DNA of 64,000 bases from Acorus gramineus (Eukaryota; Streptophyta; Magnoliopsida; Acorales; Acoraceae). The stretch lies in assembly GCA_030737835.1 (NCBI GenBank), contig JAUJYN010000102.1, positions 52,593 to 116,592 of the forward strand, in the 5' to 3' direction. The notes below the pieces were generated by a model, which was not told the DNA's origin, ran no database searches, and saw only the letters and a list, made by a program, of their open reading frames with translations. This document shows positions 43,005-54,139 of this stretch, in pieces; position 1 is the stretch's first letter, and every line of letters begins with the position of its first letter. The position numbers and the translations under genes are program-made.

Positions 43005-43200
43005 TTAAATTTAATTCGGTTCGGTTATGTTAGTTTGTTTTTTTTTTAAGTAAAACCAAACCCAAACCAAAGTACATCAATTTATTAATTTTTCAATCCA
43101 TACCCAAACTAAACAAAAAAAACTATTGACCTAAACCGGAAAAAATATCGGTTTGAATCGGTACGGATTCGGTTTAATTAACCAAAGTTGCACCCCTTAG
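43005..43200. mobile_element. hAT-type terminal fragment (GGTTCGGTT-rich)
   Basis: AATTCGGTTCGGTTATG, AACCCAAACCAAAG, AAACCGGAAAAAATATCGG and TCGGTACGGATTCGG precede AACCAAAGTTGCACCCCTTA. Read on the minus strand this begins with the TAAGGGGTGCAA-type terminus of plant hAT elements. The partner end is not identified. Confidence 0.45.
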
Positions 43201-43419
43201 CATATATCTAATTAAACAATATTTACTATTTTAAAAAATTAAAACATGCGTGAACTGTATGTGAGACAACATTTGGGGTTGCATGGCTGCACCTAACATT
43301 ATTCATATCATAAATGCTTGTTAAAATGTAACCTTTTAATTTCTTATATAAACTAATTTGTAATTGTATTTACAAATAGTAAGATGATCATTTTAAAAAA
43401 TGATCAACAATTGTTCTTA

Positions 43420-44338
43420 GAGTATCTCTAATGTAAGCCTTCAAATATGAATGATAAAGTCTCCATATTTAGAGGAGATTCTCCATAGAGTTGCACTCCA
43501 ATAGTTCCCCTCTATTTTTTTTTACTATCATTAATATTAGTTTTAATACTCTTGTGGTTGTTGGGGGTGGAATAGATCCCTTGTCTATTTCAGTTGCCGT
43601 CAATACCTCTCTCCCTGTCGTCTTCTTTGCTTTTTTAACTTCTATTTCCAAAAACTCTCTCTTCTTCCCTCTTGAAAAATCATTCAGACTCTTGTAAACT
43701 TAGATTATTAATATACTCGGGATAACAATTGCCAACCGTCTCCTAAATAAGTATTAATTTTAATATTATATCAAAACTTATTCATAAAATGTTCTTAATA
43801 TTAATACATTTGTATAAAAAATTATATAATTGGAAATGTCTTATTGAGACTTTTTAAATGAATTTAATATTAAATGATTTGGGAGTTATTTTTAAAATTA
43901 GTAATTTTTTAATTAAATAAAATAATATATTTTGAATAATTAAACATATGAGATCTATTTAACCCGCTCCAAAATTTAAAATTAATTATAAAATAATTTA
44001 ATATTACTCTCATTTAGAAGGTCTTGACGAGACCTTTCCAAAGATACTATTTTTGTTAAAAATGAGTTAGCGAATCTAAATATATACAACGTTGAATTAA
44101 TTAGTGTATAAAATAAAAATAAAAAGTATATAAAACGAGTACATAAATCGAATTTAAATGTGTTTGAAAGAAATTTTAGGTATTTTAAAACTAAAAGAAG
44201 TTTCGGATGTGACATTTAGATCCACCTCCAAATTTAGAGGGCAAACTCCAAATCTCTATATTTGAAGGTCTATTTGGTGTGTGGTTTGAGCAAAATGACA
44301 TTCAAATTTGAAGATTCCGAGAACCATTAGATATGTTC
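43420..44338. mobile_element. PIF/Harbinger-like MITE with TTA target duplication
   Basis: The left end GAGTATCTCTAATG at 43,420 and the reverse complement of the right end, GAACATATCTAATGG, are inverted repeats. Homology continues inward over CCTTCAAATAT and ATTTAGAGG. TTA flanks it at 43,417-43,419 and 44,339-44,341, the duplication expected of this superfamily. The interior is AT-rich and codes for nothing. Confidence 0.75.
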
Positions 44339-44639
44339 TTAGTTAATTAATTACAAAAGTAAAAAATAACACTCAGTATAAAAATTTATGGTCATTTTAT
44401 TATTAATCGGACTCATCAAATTAATTAAAATTTTAATCACATAACGCTTGAGAAAGAAAGGCAAACTCCATGTTTTCAATACACACAGACGAATATGTCG
44501 GCGTTTTTGTCAATTCGGCTCAAACGGTGGTTTTTCAGTCAACCGCAACCGGGGACCAACCCTCCACTAACCCAGATCATCATAATTAGCGTCCAAGAAA
44601 ATTAAAAAAAAAGAAAAAAGGGGAGCATTTAAGACAACG

Positions 44640-44931
44640 TGACGAACAATAAATTATAAAGAGAAAAACATGTTACCGTTGGGGATCCCCACGTGTCAAT
44701 CAATAGTGCAAACCCATGTGTGTACCCGCACCACGTCAACAATCATCCACCCCTCCCTTTGGATACCTTTCCCCTACGTCTCTCTCAACTCTATCTCACT
44801 CATTCTTCCTCTCCTTTTCAATTTCTTTCCTTCTTTTAACAATCCAAGAGCCACACAGCACCAACCCCCCTCCCTCTTCATCCACCTATTCAATCCAATC
44901 CTTGGTAATGACGAATGGTGCCTCATAAACA
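44640..44931 (+). promoter_or_regulatory. Promoter and 5' leader of the lectin receptor kinase gene
   Basis: A TATA-like ATTATAAA lies at 44,653-44,660. CCACGTGTC at 44,689-44,697 contains the G-box CACGTG, the core of ABA-response elements, and ACCACGTCAAC at 44,730-44,740 has an ACGT core. A pyrimidine-rich leader follows (TCTCTCAACTCTATCTCACTC through 44,840). Roles in light, stress or ABA response are inferred from the motifs only. Confidence 0.45.
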
Positions 44932-47217
44932 ATGCATCAACATCGCCACCACATCGTCCTCTCCATCATCATCATCACCATCTCCATAGCCAGAGGAGGA
45001 GTAGAAGAAGAGGAGGAAGGACTCACAAAGTTCGATTTCGGAACACTCACATTGGGAAGCCTGAAGCTTCTGGGGGACGCCCACTTGAAGAACGGGAGCA
45101 TACGTCTCTCCAGGGACCTCCCCGTCCCCAACTCCGGCTCCGGAAGGGCTATGTACTCCAAGCCCATCAGACTCAGACACGCCACCACCCACGCCCCCTT
45201 CTCTTTCTCCACGTTCTTCTCCTTCTCCGTCACCAACCTCAACCCCTCCTCCATCGGCGGCGGCCTCGCCTTCCTCCTCTCCCCCGACGATCAATCCCTC
45301 GGCGACCCCGGCGGATACCTCGGCATCCTCAACGCAACAACCGCCGGAATCGATGACGTCGTGGCGGTCGAATTCGATACGTTGATGGATGTGGAGTTCG
45401 AGGACGTCAACGGCAACCACGTCGGGGTCGATCTCGGCAGCCTCGTCTCCGCCCAATTCGCCGATCTGGATTTGGCCGGGATCGACCTCAAGAGCGGGGA
45501 TTCGATCAATGCGTGGATCGACTACGACGGGAAGGGGTTGATGTTCGATGTGTTCGTCTCCTACTCCAATCTCCGACCCGCCGATCCCGTCATTTCGTTC
45601 CCTTTCGATCTCGGCCACTACGTCGGGGACTTCGCTTTCGTCGGGTTCTCCGGGTCCACCCAGGGAAGCACCGAGATTCACAGCATCGAATGGTGGAGCT
45701 TCGCCGCCTCCTCCTCCTCCCCATCACCACCTCCTTCTCAGCTTCTTCCACCGATGTCACAACCCCCGCCGCCATTATCGCCGACCACTAACGCGTCGAG
45801 CCCGGCTCCTCCTCCATTAGCCCCTTCGGTCTCCATCTCAGCAGCCGCGCAGAGCTCATTCAATGCAAGCAAAGTACCCTCCTCGTCTTGCAAGAACAAT
45901 AAGCTCTGTAGACGGGGTCCGGCGGCGGTCGCAGGGGTCGCCATGGCGGGGGCTTTCTTTCTGGTGGCGTTCGCCTCTCTCGCGGCCTGGGCCGTCTTGA
46001 CAAAGAGGAAATCAAGACCACGAGTGCTCGGGAGGCCGTCCTCGGATCTTCTCGCATTGGAGATCGTGATGGCGCCTCGTGAGTTCAGTTACAAGGAATT
46101 GAACACCGCGACGAGGGGTTTCGACCCGAGCAGGATCATCGGACATGGCGCGTTCGGGACCGTCTACAAGGGCATCATCCCCGAGTCGGGCGCGCTGTTC
46201 GCCGTCAAGCGGTGCATAAGCGGCACCGAAGGAGGGAGGGACGAGTTCTTGTCGGAGCTGTCCATCATAGCCAGCTTGCGACACCGGAACCTGCTACGGC
46301 TGCAGGGGTGGTGCCATGAAAAAGGGGAGATCCTCCTTGTCTATGACTACATGCCCAATGGAAGCTTGGACAAAGCACTGATGTTCGACGACGGGGAATA
46401 CGGTGGCGACGGACGGTACCATCTGCCCCTGCCGTGGAGGCAGAGGAAGGAAGTGCTGAAAGGGGTGGCGTCGGCGCTGGCGTACCTGCACGGGGAATGC
46501 GAGAGCTGCGTCATCCACAGGGACGTGAAATCGAGCAATGTCATGCTCGACGAGGGGTTCAACGCGAGGCTGGGGGATTTCGGGCTGGCGAGGCAGGTCG
46601 CGCACGGGGACGGGCAGTCTCAGTCACCGGGTGCGGCGACGGCGGCCGCGGGAACCATGGGTTACCTCGCCCCGGAGTACCTGCTCACGGGACGGGCGAC
46701 GGAGAAGACCGACGTGTTCAGCTTCGGTGCGCTCGTTCTTGAGGTGGCGTGCGGGAGGAGGCCCATACAGAAGCAGAATGGTGAGGAAGAGGTGGGTTGT
46801 CATAGGAGGAGCAATCTGGTGGAATGGGTGTGGGGTCTGCATACGGAAGGGCGGATACTTGAAGCGGCGGATAGGAGGCTCGTGGAGTACGATGAGGGGG
46901 AGATGAGGAAGGCGTTGCTAGTGGGGTTGGTCTGCTCGCACCCTGATCCGGTGGCAAGGCCGAGCATGAGAGGCGTGGTGCAGATGCTGAGCGGGGAGGC
47001 GGAGGCGCCGCCCGTACCGAGGAATAGGCCTTCAATTGGCAGCCTCAGCAGCAACCACCACTTGCTGATGAGCTTGCAGGACAGTGTCTCGGATTACAAT
47101 GCTGTTACGCTCACCATATCCAGCACTTCATCCTCTTGTGATTCTTATTCTTTGACTTCCTTTTCTGAGTTCCGGGTTGGGGATGGTGTAAGGAGCAGCC
47201 TCCTCCAACAACCATGA
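44932..47217 (+). CDS. L-type lectin-domain receptor-like kinase (LecRK clade VIII-like)
   Basis: A plasma-membrane receptor with an extracellular legume-lectin domain and a cytoplasmic Ser/Thr kinase, thought to perceive signals at the cell surface. It is intronless, 761 residues, the usual size. Residues 1-22 form a signal peptide (IVLSIIIITISIARG). The lectin domain is about 32-258, from KFDFGTLTLGSLKLLGDA to STEIHSIEWWSF, with VAVEFDT and DVNGNHVGVDL. A Ser/Pro-rich stalk spans 259-325 and a membrane helix 331-356. The kinase (about 398-690) is complete: IGHGAFGTVYKG, Lys426 in FAVKRC, HRD at 529-531, DFG at 549-551, and APE at 580-582; it is an RD kinase. Clade VIII is inferred from the LGDAHL motif and the SSDLLALEIVMAPREFSYKEL juxtamembrane, from memory. 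GC content is far above the flanks. Antisense open frames here reflect that bias. Confidence 0.94.
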   Translation: MHQHRHHIVLSIIIITISIARGGVEEEEEGLTKFDFGTLTLGSLKLLGDAHLKNGSIRLSRDLPVPNSGSGRAMYSKPIRLRHATTHAPFSFSTFFSFSVTNLNPSSIGGGLAFLLSPDDQSLGDPGGYLGILNATTAGIDDVVAVEFDTLMDVEFEDVNGNHVGVDLGSLVSAQFADLDLAGIDLKSGDSINAWIDYDGKGLMFDVFVSYSNLRPADPVISFPFDLGHYVGDFAFVGFSGSTQGSTEIHSIEWWSFAASSSSPSPPPSQLLPPMSQPPPPLSPTTNASSPAPPPLAPSVSISAAAQSSFNASKVPSSSCKNNKLCRRGPAAVAGVAMAGAFFLVAFASLAAWAVLTKRKSRPRVLGRPSSDLLALEIVMAPREFSYKELNTATRGFDPSRIIGHGAFGTVYKGIIPESGALFAVKRCISGTEGGRDEFLSELSIIASLRHRNLLRLQGWCHEKGEILLVYDYMPNGSLDKALMFDDGEYGGDGRYHLPLPWRQRKEVLKGVASALAYLHGECESCVIHRDVKSSNVMLDEGFNARLGDFGLARQVAHGDGQSQSPGAATAAAGTMGYLAPEYLLTGRATEKTDVFSFGALVLEVACGRRPIQKQNGEEEVGCHRRSNLVEWVWGLHTEGRILEAADRRLVEYDEGEMRKALLVGLVCSHPDPVARPSMRGVVQMLSGEAEAPPVPRNRPSIGSLSSNHHLLMSLQDSVSDYNAVTLTISSTSSSCDSYSLTSFSEFRVGDGVRSSLLQQP

Positions 47218-48937
47218 AATGTCTTTTTTTTTTCCTTTTTTTGACTTGTGAGAGTAACAGAAGAAAGTTCCTCCGATTTTGGTGAGCTTCATTTATTATT
47301 TCGTTTTCATTTTTGTTGAATATGGATATATAATTGTATTCCTGTTAATGTGTGAAATAGTACGCACTATGCATATTCGGAAGCATTTTTTCTCTCTGTT
47401 ATAGCTTAGCGAGTCGGTTGCATTTGTTTGCTGGGAATGCTTCACACATGGTCAGCTTGAATATCAGACAACAAATTGAACTAGAGAAGACTTTCAGCCC
47501 TCATTTTACCCGATCCCTATCGGAGATTCGGGAGAATGGTTAGGAATTGGAATTATTTGGTTCTTCGCTCTCTCTAGATCCACATACGAGTAGCAGATGT
47601 GTTGATTGTTGCGTAACGTGGAACATGGATTTGGGATATTTTTTTGTCCCCTGTGATTATATTATTCGTTGTCCTCATATACGAACAAGTCCCATTTTGT
47701 AAGACAAGATTTATACAACATCCATCCAATTTTTTTTTTAATGGAAATTTGTTTTTAAAAATCTTCTTAAATTTAAAAATACCCGAATCAGTATTTCTCA
47801 AAGTGATATTTGAATGTAAATCTTAATTATAAAAACACTATTTTGTTTTTGCATTATACATCGCTTGAAAGAGTGATTGCATTTATGTGCTTGGAAAATT
47901 TGGTCGATGTGCACATATCTTTTTGAAACTAAGAGTCTGTTTGAAAACACATATTGAAAAGTATCTTATGAAGCTGCTTTATAAGATACTTTTTGACCAT
48001 GTGATTTTGTGGGCTGCTTTTCTATTAATCAAGGAATCACGTTTGTTGCTGGTAACTAAAGTTTGCTTATTCACATTTAAAATTGGGTAGTTGTTTGGTT
48101 GCAAATCTAGTTCTTTATAAAGCCTATATATAATTTTACCTAAATAACCCTTTCTTCACCGATATAAAAATAGCATTGTGAGGGTTTATTTATCTCCCCG
48201 ATCCGTCGAAGGTTCCCAACATCTCGGCAACCCCTCCATCCCCTCAGCCGTCTTTTCGCGACCTTCATCCCCTCTCGCCGGCGAGCCTTCATGGATACCC
48301 CCAGCCACGAATGAATGAATGAAAGAGTTTTTCACCTTCTCATATGTGGCTCAAAAATTCTCATATGTGGCTCAAAAATTGAAAAGAATGAATGAAAAGA
48401 ACATCATCAAATGTCGGCCAAGAATCACTAGATTCATACAAATAGCCCATTCATTTATTAACTTGAAAATACATAGGTATATATGTCTGTAGGCGGCCGA
48501 AGTATTACTCAAGTCGATGACGTCTATTTTATCAATTTTTTTGTTAGGGTTTTGCACAGCTCCACCCGACAAAAAAAACTCAACATAAATGGCAGAAGGT
48601 GAGAGAGTGTTGAGTGGTTGGGGAAACATTTAAAGAGTTGTAATTAATGGTTATTTTGAAGGGTAAAAATGACATTATAGATGAGACAAAACTAATTTGG
48701 AGAACTGGCATTTCGAAAGAGTAGACTTTTTGTGCTTTAAAAATACTGAATTTCGAGGCAAGAAATGACATGAATCCATTGCATGATTCTCAATTAAGCA
48801 AAGGTGTTTGGCATCCCATTTGCAACTTTTTGACCAGCCAAAAATCAAAAGCTACGTAGAACGTGCTACCAAACGGGCCCTAAGTTCTACGTGAATTGAT
48901 GAATAAGCCCGTATGATCGTTGGGGGCATAAAAAAAT
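47218..48937. other. 3' flank of the receptor kinase and noncoding DNA with MITE debris
   Basis: The 3' untranslated region begins with a T-rich run at 47,222; no single polyadenylation signal stands out (AT-rich TGAATATGGATATATAATTG at 47,317 is plausible). 47,929-48,890 contains MITE-like phrases (AGTCTGTTTGAAAACACAT on the left, CTACCAAACGGGCCCTAAG on the right). 48,335-48,380 has a 24-bp tandem duplication of TTCTCATATGTGGCTCAAAAA. No gene is seen. Confidence 0.45.
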
Positions 48938-49300
48938 AACAAATTTGGGCATTTTTTCTAAAATAATCACCCCTCATTGCTTAATTACCAAACTAATTAC
49001 ATATTTCAAAAAATTACTAAACTAGTCACATGACCGAGTTAAACTAGCCACGTCAGGGTTTTTATTTTTTTTTAAATCTGTCAACTAATAGAGTTGGCGT
49101 TTTCACACTTGTGATTTTTTTTCTTTTTTTCTTCTTAAAACGTCAACATAGATAGCGTTATATACATTCTACACATTTAAAGACGCCAACAACGTTGACG
49201 TTATTCACTAGAAAACAATAAAACGCCACTCTTGTTGGCGTTTTATTTATTTATGTTTTATAACGCCAACGAAATTGGCGTTTTATTATTCACAAAATGA

Positions 49301-49915
49301 ATTATTTTTAAAAATAATGGGATCTTATCTTAAATTTAAATTTTAAATCCTTTTTAAAATCTTATTAGGTTTAATTCTTAACAAATTTAATTGGTTGAAG
49401 AGAGATCATGGAGATCTACAATTTAATGCTAAAGTCTATCAAAAAATTAAAATCTCTCTTATCTTAAATTTAAATTTCTAATCTTTCTCAATTTTGAAAT
49501 GAATTAAATTTTTTTATCCAATAATTTGTTACTTTTATTAATTAGATTAAGATTCATTTTTATCTTTAATTAAATATTGAAATTTTGAAAATTATAGATA
49601 GAAAACTACATATCTAAATAATTATGTACACACACATTGGTTAATATTCATTTTTTTTTTAATTTTCGGGTAGTATTGTCCCTATAAAATTGGAAATAGT
49701 TTTGACCATAAAAATATCATTTTTTTTTTTTGGAAAACTTAATAAGTTGGATAATATACAGTATTATATAGTTTTTTATAGACTTTCGCATTAAATTGTA
49801 GATCTCAATAATCTCTCTTCAACCAATTAAATTTGTTAGGAATTAAACCTAATAAGATTTTAAAAGGATTTAAAATTAAAATTTAAGATAAGATCCCATT
49901 ATTTTTAAAAATAAT
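49301..49915. mobile_element. Nested inverted-repeat element (138-bp arms) within the MULE
   Basis: Arms at 49,301-49,439 and 49,778-49,915 are near-perfect reverse complements (ATTATTTTTAAAAATAAT at both ends, then GGGATCTTATCTTAAATTTA, AATTGGTTGAAGAGAGAT and ATCTACAATTTAATGC). The loop is ~340 bp, AT-rich and noncoding. It lies just inside the left terminal repeat of the MULE. Confidence 0.85.
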
Positions 49916-50385
49916 TTATTTTGATTGGCGTTTGAGGTGGATATTTTCCCCCTTCAGTTAAATTTGTAAATTTTTTTAGAAATGAACTTGAACTATATGA
50001 ATTTTTTGGCCGTATTTGACTGGGATTGTCTGACTATGTGTGTAGAAATGATTCAATGACTCGCTGCGTTTAACTGTGCCTTTAGAGTGCTGTCGCGCGA
50101 CCTCTTTATAAGTTGTATACGTACCCCTTGGGGATCAAGTCATATGTAGTTTTTTATTACTCTTGTAACCGCCTTGCCACTAAGTGTTTAGTGGGCTTTT
50201 TTCCAGGGAAACGTCCCTAGTGTTTATGCTTCACGTCGGCTCTTGATTACTCACGTTTTGCTGGTAGTGGGCCTTAAATGCCAACTTGGCAGTTACAGGC
50301 GTTAGTGGTCTTCTGACCGTTTCTCCATTCTACTCAGGGTCTCTTGATAGGCTCGCCCGTACGTTTCATAGTATGTCTACGAAGT

Positions 50386-50620
50386 GTAAGGTCGACCGAC
50401 CAGACCTTGTGTCTGATTGTGCCTTAGACTGCTCGTCCCCGAGGAGTAAGGTCGCCCGATCAGACCTCTTGTCTAGTCGTGCCTTAGACTGCTCGTTTTG
50501 CGAGGAGTAAAGTCGACCGACCAGACCTCGTGTCTGATCATGCCTTAACTACTCGTCTTCAAGGAGTAAGGTCGCCCGACCAGACCTCTTCTCTGGTCAT
50601 GCCTTAGACTACTCGCGATG
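50386..50620. repeat. 60-bp tandem array, four units, in the MULE interior
   Basis: GTAAGGTCG(A/C)CCGA(C/T)CAGACCT starts at 50,386, 50,446, 50,507 and 50,566, spaced 60, 61 and 59 bp. Each unit continues GTCTGATTGTGCCTTAGACT and CTCGTCCCCGAGGA. Units contain self-complementary GGTCGACC and GTCGACCGAC words. An open frame at 50,286-50,510 is a by-product. Confidence 0.9.
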
Positions 50621-51200
50621 GTGTTCTTTTGTGAGTTGCCTGACTGTCCGACTAAACCTTGGATTTAGTCGTGTCGACACATTCGGGAGCGTCATCATGA
50701 CTAAAGATTCGGATTCAAATTCGCGGGTCCCACAGGCGGCCCATATCCGTCTCAGTGTGACATGTCAGCCCTGACATGACACGTGTCACGGTGAAGATTT
50801 TTACCTCCACAGCGTTATAAAACCTAAATAAATAAAACGCCAACAAGAGTGGTGTTTTATTGTTTTCTAGTGTATAATGCCAACGTTGTTGGCGTCTTTA
50901 AATGTGTAAGATGTATATAACGCTACACGTTTTAAGTAGAAAAAAAGAAAAAAATTCACAAATTGTGAAAATGCCACCTCCGTTGGCATTTTTAGCAGAC
51001 AAATTTTAAAAAAAATAAAAACGCTAACATGGTTGGTTTGACTCCATCACGTAGCTAGTTTGATAATTTTTTAAAATATATGATGAGTTTGGTAATTAAG
51101 CAATGAGGGGTGATTATTTTGGAAAAAAGGCAACAGATTTGCCCCTAAAATCAACAGTTGAACATAAAACCCATTCTTCTCCAACACCCAGATCATGTTC

Positions 51201-51370
51201 GCATGTCCCCTCGCCTAGCGAGGTGGAAGGGATGCACACGTCCTTCATGGACGACCGGGGTTCGATCCTGGTATGTATACCCCTCTTGTAGAGAGTTTTC
51301 AGTTGTGCTCTGAGCCTTGTGCCCTGTATGTACTTGCCCTTTGTGGGCCTTGTTTACCCAAAAAAAAAAA
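51201..51370 (+). mobile_element. tRNA-derived SINE, complete, with 17-bp target duplication
   Basis: The A-box-like TCGCCTAGCGAGGTGGAAGG and B-box GGGGTTCGATCCTGG are ~45 bp apart as in tRNA-type pol III promoters. A ~110-bp unrelated body follows, ending in a run of ten A (51,361-51,370). Flanks ACACCCAGATCATGTTC (51,184-51,200) and CCACCCAGATCTTGTTC (51,371-51,387) differ at two sites. Conserved promoter boxes and tail suggest a fairly young insertion. Confidence 0.9.
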
Positions 51371-51489
51371 CCACCCAGATCTTGTTCTTCAACCTCTGGT
51401 CATTGTTTTTTTTCTTCAACCTCCTGTATGTGTTTCTTCTTTATCTGCACCCACTTTGACCGTCTATCATGATCCAAAGACATAAAGCA

Positions 51490-52615
51490 CACTAACTTTA
51501 GCTATCTAATACAATTAATACCATAACAAAAGAAAGCACTAAAATGCAGTTGACTCATCTATTGCTATCCCTTTACCAACAGAAGTGATTCGTCAAATTT
51601 GGACCTTTCGTGTGCAATCAAAATAGGGTTAATGAAGATAAAGCACATACTAGTAAGTATTGATAAAAATTATTTTGCATCCATACTTTTATTCTTCAGT
51701 GAATTGTTCCTCACTGATTCTGATTGAATTTTTACAATTTTTTTTATGATGACCAGCACGTCTATATCTTTTACAATTGTGAATCATCTTCATTGTTGAG
51801 ATTTAACTGGTTTCTTTATCATAGAGACAAATCATTTTTATTTTAGGCCTACCAAGTAGTACGATGCATTTATGAGAAAAAAATCAAGCTTTGGCGATGG
51901 ACACGCATCACCAGTGGTGTCCGTAACCAGAATGCAATGACCTAGATTCATCGTCTAATGCTTCCATGAAACATGTTAAAGACGTCCTAGTCTTGACGGA
52001 CAATAGCCAACACTATTGGTGATGACTATATCCGTCTTGGATTTTGAGTTGATGTTTAGATTGAATGGATCTCTTAGAGGAAATGAACTGGATAGCCAAA
52101 GTCAATTTTTGCCGTATATGTTTTGAGCTTCCATGCACATGAATTTGTTGGATAGAGGGGATATTTCTAAGGCATAAACTGCCTTATATTTGTCAAGGAA
52201 CATTAATAATAGTGCATCTATTTAAACACAGTACATATGCCTCTCACCAGTGTAACATTCATCAATAAATTCTTCCCATTTGACACCTGTATATGTTGAA
52301 ATCACAACAGCAACATGTTTGCAAAGTATCCTGTTATCTGTCACATTTTATAACTACGGTTTTTTTTCATTCAGCGTCACATCAAATCTGCAGCACAAAG
52401 AAGAACATGTAAATAGAGGAGGATGTACACAACACAATTGAGGATTTACACCACGTGGAGGGCATATGACATGGGGAGGACCTGACTCACAAAACTTGTC
52501 ATTTGTATGCAATCCCTCTACTTTGTTGAATTATCCTGAATAAGTGATTTGCTTTAAGAAGGGCCTTGGTGATGAAGGTCACCACTCACCGCCCATCAGA
52601 TGAGTGAAACTGATT
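51490..52615. other. Noncoding interval
   Basis: No gene, repeat or structural signal that I can support; ordinary mixed-composition intergenic DNA. Confidence 0.5.
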
Positions 52616-52624
52616 AGTAGGGCT

Positions 52625-53072
52625 GATTTTAACTCCGTTTGGAACAGGAATATAATTTATTTTTGAGTATACATTTATCCAAGCATAAGTGAGTATAAAT
52701 AAGAATAAAGTGATTTTGCGTTTGGTTGTGTTTTGAATTATTCTGGTAGGTAAGAATAAATGTTTTGTTGTTTGGGTAAAATGTGAATAAAGTATGGATA
52801 AAGATTTATAAAAGGTAAAAAAATAATGATAATTGATTTGATTGGCGATTTATAAGAGGTGATGACAATTGATTTAACAGTGAGCCCATATATTCTTTGA
52901 GTGGAATAACCTATGATAACTTTAATTCCAAGGGTTAGTTGGAATCCATATACCACTTTATACCAGTTTATTCTGGCATACTTTATCAGGGATTATCCAG
53001 GGTTTCCAAACACCTTTTATCCCTTATCTGAGGTTATCCGGGGGCTTATTCCTAAAACAAACAGGGGCTTAA
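52625..53072. mobile_element. MITE-like inverted-repeat element, hAT-type ends
   Basis: The left side has TTAACTCCGTTTGGAACAGG and the right side, reverse complemented, has TTAAGCCCCTGTTTGTTTTAGG, with GAATAA-type words following both. TTTGGTTGTGTTTTG and TTTCCAAACACC phrases are typical of this kind of small element. The termini are only partly matched. Confidence 0.45.
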
Positions 53073-54136
53073 CATGGTTGATTTATGCATAGAAGGGCGG
53101 AAATTTAGTCTCTCATATAAAAAAAGAGTTTTGTTATACATACATTATTTTTTTAGCTCCAATTCCGGTGCATATATCTCGATGGCGATACACACTCTAT
53201 TTAACGAGGTATACATGTCGTTTGAAATTTTTACATTTTCTATAAATGGATTTATATAAGCATATACATCAGTGGATGATGTGTAATGTTCGTAAAAAAA
53301 TTAAAATACATGTGGATTGGAATTAAGGCTGAAAAAATGGTTGTGTATAACATTTTCCTATAAAAAACAATGTTGCCAGGCTTTGACAACTCATGTGGCG
53401 GTTGTAATAATATTGAGTTGAGTGCTATTACACACAGTTCTTTTTCAGCCCTGTTCCAATCCCATATGTTTTGTTAGTATTATATACTCACGTTATCGAG
53501 ATATATATTTTGATAAAAAAAAATTTACATTTTTTATGGATTATATCTATGCAATTTATTGAAGTATATATTTTATTTTCTGTAAAAATATCTATCTCAT
53601 TAAATGAGATATCTATTTAAAAAAAATTAAAACATTCAGGGATTTAAATTGGAGCTGAAAAATGGGCTTATTCATAACATTATCCAATTGTTCAGTTGAA
53701 TGGACCTCGAAATGGGCCTCCAAGCTACCAATCTTTGACACACGTCCGGGTACTCCAAATGGTGATTTTGGTGTACATTACTAGTGAAATGTAGGGGATA
53801 TCACATCACAATTTATTGGTGTATGCTTCCACATACATGTATTTATATAAGATATATACAATTTATTAGAATATACTTGTTTCTAAATATTTATATATAA
53901 ATATACACTTTTAAAAATCACAGCATGGACTATCCCTAATATCATCCAACACCTTATTATTCTCCAGCACCTGTCAAATTTTGTTGTTGCAAATCGGAAC
54001 TATGGAAGATACACCTTATGTGATGCATTATTTTTTCTTTCTACTGTATATGTTACTATGTTTTCGGCATATATTATTTCAAATACACTATTAATGCCCT
54101 ATTTAACTGACCTAGAAAAATGATATGTTTAATTCT
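53073..54136. other. Noncoding AT-rich interval with small inverted-repeat debris
   Basis: Two related segments (53,125-53,470 and 53,440-53,700) carry ATAT-C-ATA, GAATTAAGGCTGAAAAA and GGAGCTGAAAAATGGG phrases, remnants of AT-rich MITEs. No gene. Confidence 0.4.
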
Positions 54137-54139
54137 TTA

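Larger units (their letters stand above)
48947..51131. mobile_element. Non-autonomous MULE with ~300-bp terminal inverted repeats and 9-bp target duplication
   Basis: The left end begins GGGCATTTTTTCTAAAATAA and the reverse complement of the right end begins GCCTTTTTTCCAAAATAA, and both continue TCACCCCTCATTGCTTAATT. The inverted repeat extends to about 49,262 on the left and about 50,815 on the right. Flanks are AACAAATTT (48,938-48,946) and AACAGATTT (51,132-51,140), a 9-bp Mutator-type duplication with one mismatch. The terminal repeats are studded with AACGCCAA...TTGGCGTT palindromes. The interior has a nested inverted-repeat element, a 60-bp tandem array and no transposase. The superfamily call rests on repeat length and duplication size. 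Confidence 0.85.

Noticed and set aside
44923..45681. 252-codon antisense frame opposite the receptor kinase
   Set aside because: An artefact of high G/C at third codon positions of the kinase gene; no domain and no conserved start context.
48947..49290. CRISPR-like or regulatory array because of repeated AACGCC/GGCGTT words
   Set aside because: This is a plant genome, the words are palindromes within a transposon terminal repeat, and there is no regular spacer structure.
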